NCBI GenBank assembly: GCA_023228325.1
Contig: JALOBK010000001.1
Location: forward strand, 1,465,549 to 1,529,548
Source: a bacterium
Lineage (GTDB): Bacteria > Auribacterota > UBA6266
Reading direction: 5' to 3'
DNA length: 64,000 bases
Below, piece after piece: positions 60,853-64,000 of the stretch (within the stretch, counting starts at the first letter, position 1; every line of letters begins with the position of its first letter). The translations under genes were made by a program, and so were the position numbers. The notes under the pieces are model-generated. The model did no database searches. It saw only the letters and a list, made by a program, of their open reading frames with translations, and was not told the origin of the DNA.

Positions 60853-63375
60853 CTAATATTTTACCGTGCCCCTGCAATAGGGATATTCCGAACATCCCCA
60901 GAATCTTCCGAATTCACCTTCTCTCAGCACCATTTTTGACCCGCATCTCGGACAGCTCGGGATATTATTTACAATAGGGCTGAAATCAATTTCTTTATGA
61001 GACAGGTTTTCGTATCCCTGCCGGAATACCATAGAGGCTTTTTTTGAGGCTCCAGAAGCGGGAAATTCCTCAATGACTCTCTGCAGGAACATGCTGCCTT
61101 TTTCGGAGTATTGTATAGCTTTCCTGGATTCCCCGTTTTTTATGAGTTTTTTTGCCTGTCCCAGGTAGAAATTTCCGGCTTCATAAAGGATTTCGGGATT
61201 ATCCGGGTTTTCTTCGATTTTTCTGACAATACTTTCCTCGATAGAATCCACCTGCCGCTCGGCGGTCTTGACAACTAGGAGTTCGGCAATCTTCAAGTCT
61301 TTTCTTCCGAGGATGATGTCTTTGCCTTTTTTATTAAGCAGTATAACAGGGTGTTCGGCCCCGCTTACCCTGAGAAACCCGTCCATGACAAGTTTATTTA
61401 TAATTTCCATAACGGATTCAAGCTGTTCCTGGACCGAGTTGTAGCTGTTCAGTTTGTCGTATCCGTTTTGTTTGATTACAATCGCCTTGGAACCGGTCAA
61501 TATCTGCGCCACGCGTATTTTTATGAGAGGTTCTTCGATTTCATCAACGCACTTTAATATATTTTTTGCCGCCGCGGCTTCTTTTGAAGTATATGCCGTT
61601 TCCTCGATTTTCGGTTCTTCCTTGAGGATTTCACGGCCTATGCATACATCGCATCCCGGGCATGTGTCATGAGCGTATTTTTCCCCGAAATATTCTAAAA
61701 GCATTTTTCTGCGACACTCGTTTAATGTGGCATATTGAACTATCTGGTAGAGCTTTTTGATTTCCCTGTCTCTCATTTCATTGAGTTTTTCCCAGTCTAT
61801 ATTCAGTTTTTCAAAAGGAGTGACGCGGTCTTTTATCAGTATGGTCTTCCCTCTGAACGGAGGAATATATTCTATTATGTTCTGTTTGCCCATGTTGTTG
61901 AGCCCGCGGATGATCTGGTCCGGAGTAAGGTCAAGGGATTGGATTAATTTTGACATCGGGAAAGAGAATCTCAGTTCATCTTCAGGGTCTTTTTGCGAGT
62001 TTTTTATGATTGCGGAAGTGATGAATTTCTGGATTTTACTTTTCCGTTCCTCCGTGATTATTTCGGGTTTCATGCTGAATTTGACGGATGCGATGTTATC
62101 CGAACGCGACAATATGTCAACGGCTCCGGCTTTTTTTAATATGCGCAAAGCGCTTGAAATTCCCTGTTCGCTCATTTCCACATGGAGTTGTTTTCTGATT
62201 TCTTCCCTTGTTTTTGATATAAGGTTTTCTTCCTGGTCAATAAGGAAATTGTGCACCGCGAATATCTGTTCTTTTGAGGGATAACTCTGGTCAATGAAGT
62301 ATTCCTGCAGTTTTATGTCCGAAGGCGAGTAGAGAAGTATGCACCATGATTTTTTGCCGTCCCGCCCGGCTCTTCCTGCTTCCTGATAATAACTTTCTAT
62401 GTTTCCGGGTATATCATAATGTATGAGGTATCTTATATCGTCTTTGTCTATTCCCATTCCGAACGCGTTTGTGGCCACAAGCACGGGAGTCTTTCCGTTC
62501 ATAAAATTGTTCTGGACCTCTTCACGCTCTTTGTCATCCATCCCCGCATGGTAAGCCATGGCTTTTACGCTTATTGATTTCAGAAATTCAGAAGTTGATT
62601 CAGCTTTTTTTCTCGTTCCCACATATACTATCGCAGAACCGTGGTTGCGTTTTAAGGCGTCTTTAAGGACCGCATGTTTGTCTTTTTTTGTAGGGGTGTG
62701 TATAACGCTGAAGATCAGGTTTTCCCTGTCAAAACCTGTGACTATTACCTCGGTTTTGCCGATATCAAGCTGTTTTATTATGTCCTGCTGGACTTCCGGT
62801 GTTGCTGTCGCCGTCAGCGCTATGACGGCGGGATTATCCATAAGTTTTATGAAATGCCGGAGCCTTAAATAGTCAGGCCTGAAATCATGGCCCCAAGTGG
62901 ATATACAATGGGCCTCATCTATGGCGAGCAATTCCACCTTTATTGTTTTAAGAAGGTCTACGAATTTTTTACTTCTGAACCTTTCGGGCGCTATGTAAAG
63001 AAGCTTATACATGCCTTTTCGGGCTTTATTTATGCGGTTTTCCTGTTCTTTTGCGGATATCGAACTGTTGATAAAAGTCGCTTCTATAAAAAGTTCATTC
63101 AGGTCATCTATCTGGTCCTTCATAAGTGATATGAGCGGAGAAATGACTATTGTGATTCCCTTGAAAATGAGCGCCGGCAGCTGGTAACACAGGGATTTCC
63201 CGCCCCCCGTAGGCATTACCGCAAGTATGTTTTTCTTTTCAATGACCTTTTCGATGACGGCTTTTTGACCGGCTTTAAATGTTTCAAAGCCGAAATACCT
63301 GCTGAGGTAAGACAGGGAATCGGGTGTGATGCCCTTATCAATCAATACTTGCTGTAATTGGTCTTTGTTTTCCAT
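60853..63375 (-). CDS. recQ: RecQ-type DNA helicase with C-terminal topoisomerase zinc ribbon
   Basis: An 840-residue 3'-5' helicase. RecA-like domains: Walker A TGGGKSLCYQLPA (about 56-68), DEAH box in IDEAHCISTWGHDFRPDY, and QEAGRAGRDG (motif VI). The RecQ-C zinc site follows (CRRKMLLEYFG... CPGCDVC) and then a winged helix. In place of HRDC it has a helical, TPR-like stretch (about 735-790) and a topoisomerase I-type zinc ribbon: CPRCGSKM and GCSEYPYCRG. The ATG at 63375 is chosen because the frame's earlier ATG (63417) overlaps the promoter -10. Confidence 0.93.
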   Translation of the reverse strand: MENKDQLQQVLIDKGITPDSLSYLSRYFGFETFKAGQKAVIEKVIEKKNILAVMPTGGGKSLCYQLPALIFKGITIVISPLISLMKDQIDDLNELFIEATFINSSISAKEQENRINKARKGMYKLLYIAPERFRSKKFVDLLKTIKVELLAIDEAHCISTWGHDFRPDYLRLRHFIKLMDNPAVIALTATATPEVQQDIIKQLDIGKTEVIVTGFDRENLIFSVIHTPTKKDKHAVLKDALKRNHGSAIVYVGTRKKAESTSEFLKSISVKAMAYHAGMDDKEREEVQNNFMNGKTPVLVATNAFGMGIDKDDIRYLIHYDIPGNIESYYQEAGRAGRDGKKSWCILLYSPSDIKLQEYFIDQSYPSKEQIFAVHNFLIDQEENLISKTREEIRKQLHVEMSEQGISSALRILKKAGAVDILSRSDNIASVKFSMKPEIITEERKSKIQKFITSAIIKNSQKDPEDELRFSFPMSKLIQSLDLTPDQIIRGLNNMGKQNIIEYIPPFRGKTILIKDRVTPFEKLNIDWEKLNEMRDREIKKLYQIVQYATLNECRRKMLLEYFGEKYAHDTCPGCDVCIGREILKEEPKIEETAYTSKEAAAAKNILKCVDEIEEPLIKIRVAQILTGSKAIVIKQNGYDKLNSYNSVQEQLESVMEIINKLVMDGFLRVSGAEHPVILLNKKGKDIILGRKDLKIAELLVVKTAERQVDSIEESIVRKIEENPDNPEILYEAGNFYLGQAKKLIKNGESRKAIQYSEKGSMFLQRVIEEFPASGASKKASMVFRQGYENLSHKEIDFSPIVNNIPSCPRCGSKMVLREGEFGRFWGCSEYPYCRGTVKY

Positions 63376-63415
63376 AATATTTTCATATATATATATAATA
63401 AAAACCAAGTTTATC

Positions 63416-63445
63416 ATTATATTGGAATAGCAGCCGGTAAGTCAA
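63416..63445 (-). promoter_or_regulatory. Promoter of recQ
   Basis: On the minus strand, TTGACT and TATAAT are 18 bases apart. Transcription would start near 63409, leaving a leader of about 34 bases without a clear Shine-Dalgarno. Confidence 0.65.
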
Positions 63446-63505
63446 ATAAAAATGAAGACAGATTATTTAATTGTTATTCTTTCCGGCAGAATATGTTAAA
63501 AATTA

Positions 63506-63534
63506 TGGACAATAAAATCTTCTGAGGTTATAAT
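63506..63534 (+). promoter_or_regulatory. Promoter of response regulator gene
   Basis: TGGACA and TATAAT are 17 bases apart. Start near 63541, with a leader of about 74 bases and GAGGTGA before the ATG at 63615. It diverges from the recQ promoter. Confidence 0.65.
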
Positions 63535-63614
63535 TAATTTTTACCCGCCTTTACAGGATAGGAGACTGCCAGCTTAAAGTTATGAATTTGTTTTGTTAAA
63601 AGAGGTGAAGAGAG

Positions 63615-64000
63615 ATGTTTTGCAACCGTATTCTAATTGTAGATGATGAACCCGGCATAAGAGATGTCCTGAAAGAGCTGCTTGAAAGAAGAGGTTATCA
63701 GGTCTCAACCTCTGCGAACGGCGAGGATGCTATTGAGGTGATAAGGAATATCCTGCCTCAGGTTGTTATTCTTGATTATCTTATGCCCGGTATGGATGGG
63801 CTTGAAGTGCTTTCGAAGATAAAAAAAGAGTATCCTGAAGTCCTTGTCGCCATACTTACGGGCGCCGGTTCGGAATATATCGCGGTCAAAGCCATGAAAC
63901 TCGGGGCGGATGATTATATATGCAAACCCATAGAGAAGGAGCGCCTCTACACGATTATAGATGAACTTATCGAAAAGTTTAAACAGAGCCTTGTCTGGAG
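63615..64000 (+). CDS. Response regulator, receiver domain (3' end outside window)
   Basis: The frame runs from ATG 63615 to the window edge without a stop, 128 residues so far. It is a CheY-like receiver: the acidic pair D10-D11 in LIVDDEPG, phospho-acceptor D54 in VILDYLMPGMDG, the Thr switch in ILTGAG, and the Lys in YICKPIEK. The C-terminal output domain is not visible, so it could be a transcription factor, a sigma-54 activator or a histidine kinase partner. GAGGTGA lies about 6 bases before the ATG. Confidence 0.93.
   Translation, partial: MFCNRILIVDDEPGIRDVLKELLERRGYQVSTSANGEDAIEVIRNILPQVVILDYLMPGMDGLEVLSKIKKEYPEVLVAILTGAGSEYIAVKAMKLGADDYICKPIEKERLYTIIDELIEKFKQSLVW

Noticed and set aside
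1..64000. CRISPR array, insertion sequence, prophage or integron
   Set aside because: No spaced direct repeats of suitable length, and no transposase, integrase or phage structural gene was seen on either strand.

Overview
The window reads as one contiguous piece of chromosome from a Gram-negative (diderm) bacterium. Lipopolysaccharide genes dominate the left end: heptose and Kdo synthesis, glycosyltransferases, and Lpt transport parts. Codon use is AT-leaning, with many AGA/AGG arginine and ATA isoleucine codons and tightly packed, often overlapping genes. Gene order (kds-lpt-hpf-hprK-PTS; infC-rpmI-rplT-pheST-zapA-6S; phoH-pgpH-ybeY-dgkA-recO-glyS-ppdK) together with a DgkA-PAP2 fusion suggests an uncultured anaerobic lineage such as Omnitrophota, Elusimicrobiota or a related candidate phylum. 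That placement is inference; nothing here fixes the phylum. I see no transposase, integrase, prophage or CRISPR array.

Layout. 1-9641: an envelope operon with a GT2 fragment, a double WaaP-like kinase, a GT9 heptosyltransferase, hldA, gmhB, kdsB, kdsA, kdsD, kdsC, lptC, lptA and lptB. 9756-13556: hpf, then a regulatory PTS branch (hprK, a mannose-type EIIA, HPr, EI) with no sugar permease. 13668-18189: metK, ahcY, an EFR1-type flavodoxin/ferredoxin and an exported glycosidase-like protein. 18192-20338 (minus): lptG and lptF, which complete the inner-membrane LPS extractor. 20486-31497: tRNA-Val, thrS, infC (AUA start), rpmI, rplT, pheS, pheT, zapA, a 6S RNA, rarA, 5-formyl-THF cyclo-ligase and rny. 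31559-36967: ymdB, a very long TPR protein, an ExbB/ExbD/TonB set and a small zinc-ribbon protein. 36960-44988: dnaE, two small proteins, HU, hisS, aspS and a LysM lipoprotein. 45072-57452: phoH, pgpH, ybeY, dgkA-PAP2, CorC-like, DUF502, recO, glyS, ppdK, a sigma factor and apt. 57453-64000: a tRNA-Arg with a broken copy beside it, a DenV-like protein, membrane and hypothetical proteins, rluA-type and recQ genes on the minus strand, and a truncated response regulator at the right edge.

How it fits together. The left third makes and exports the Kdo/heptose inner core of LPS, and lptFG further right supply the permease for LptB. The PTS proteins lack an EIIB/EIIC and are more likely a phosphorylation sensor than a sugar importer. 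The middle is translation machinery with RNA turnover (rny, 6S RNA) and replication/repair (dnaE, rarA, recQ, recO). The phoH-to-ppdK block joins RNA maturation, c-di-AMP breakdown, undecaprenyl/lipid phosphate recycling and PPi-linked pyruvate metabolism.

No clearly new defence or mobile system was found. The most unusual signals are small: a tRNA-Val with C33, a tRNA-Arg relic interrupted by a perfect hairpin, an AUA-started infC, a 6S RNA inside zapA-rarA-cyclo-ligase, an HprK with Asn at a usually conserved His, and several domain fusions.
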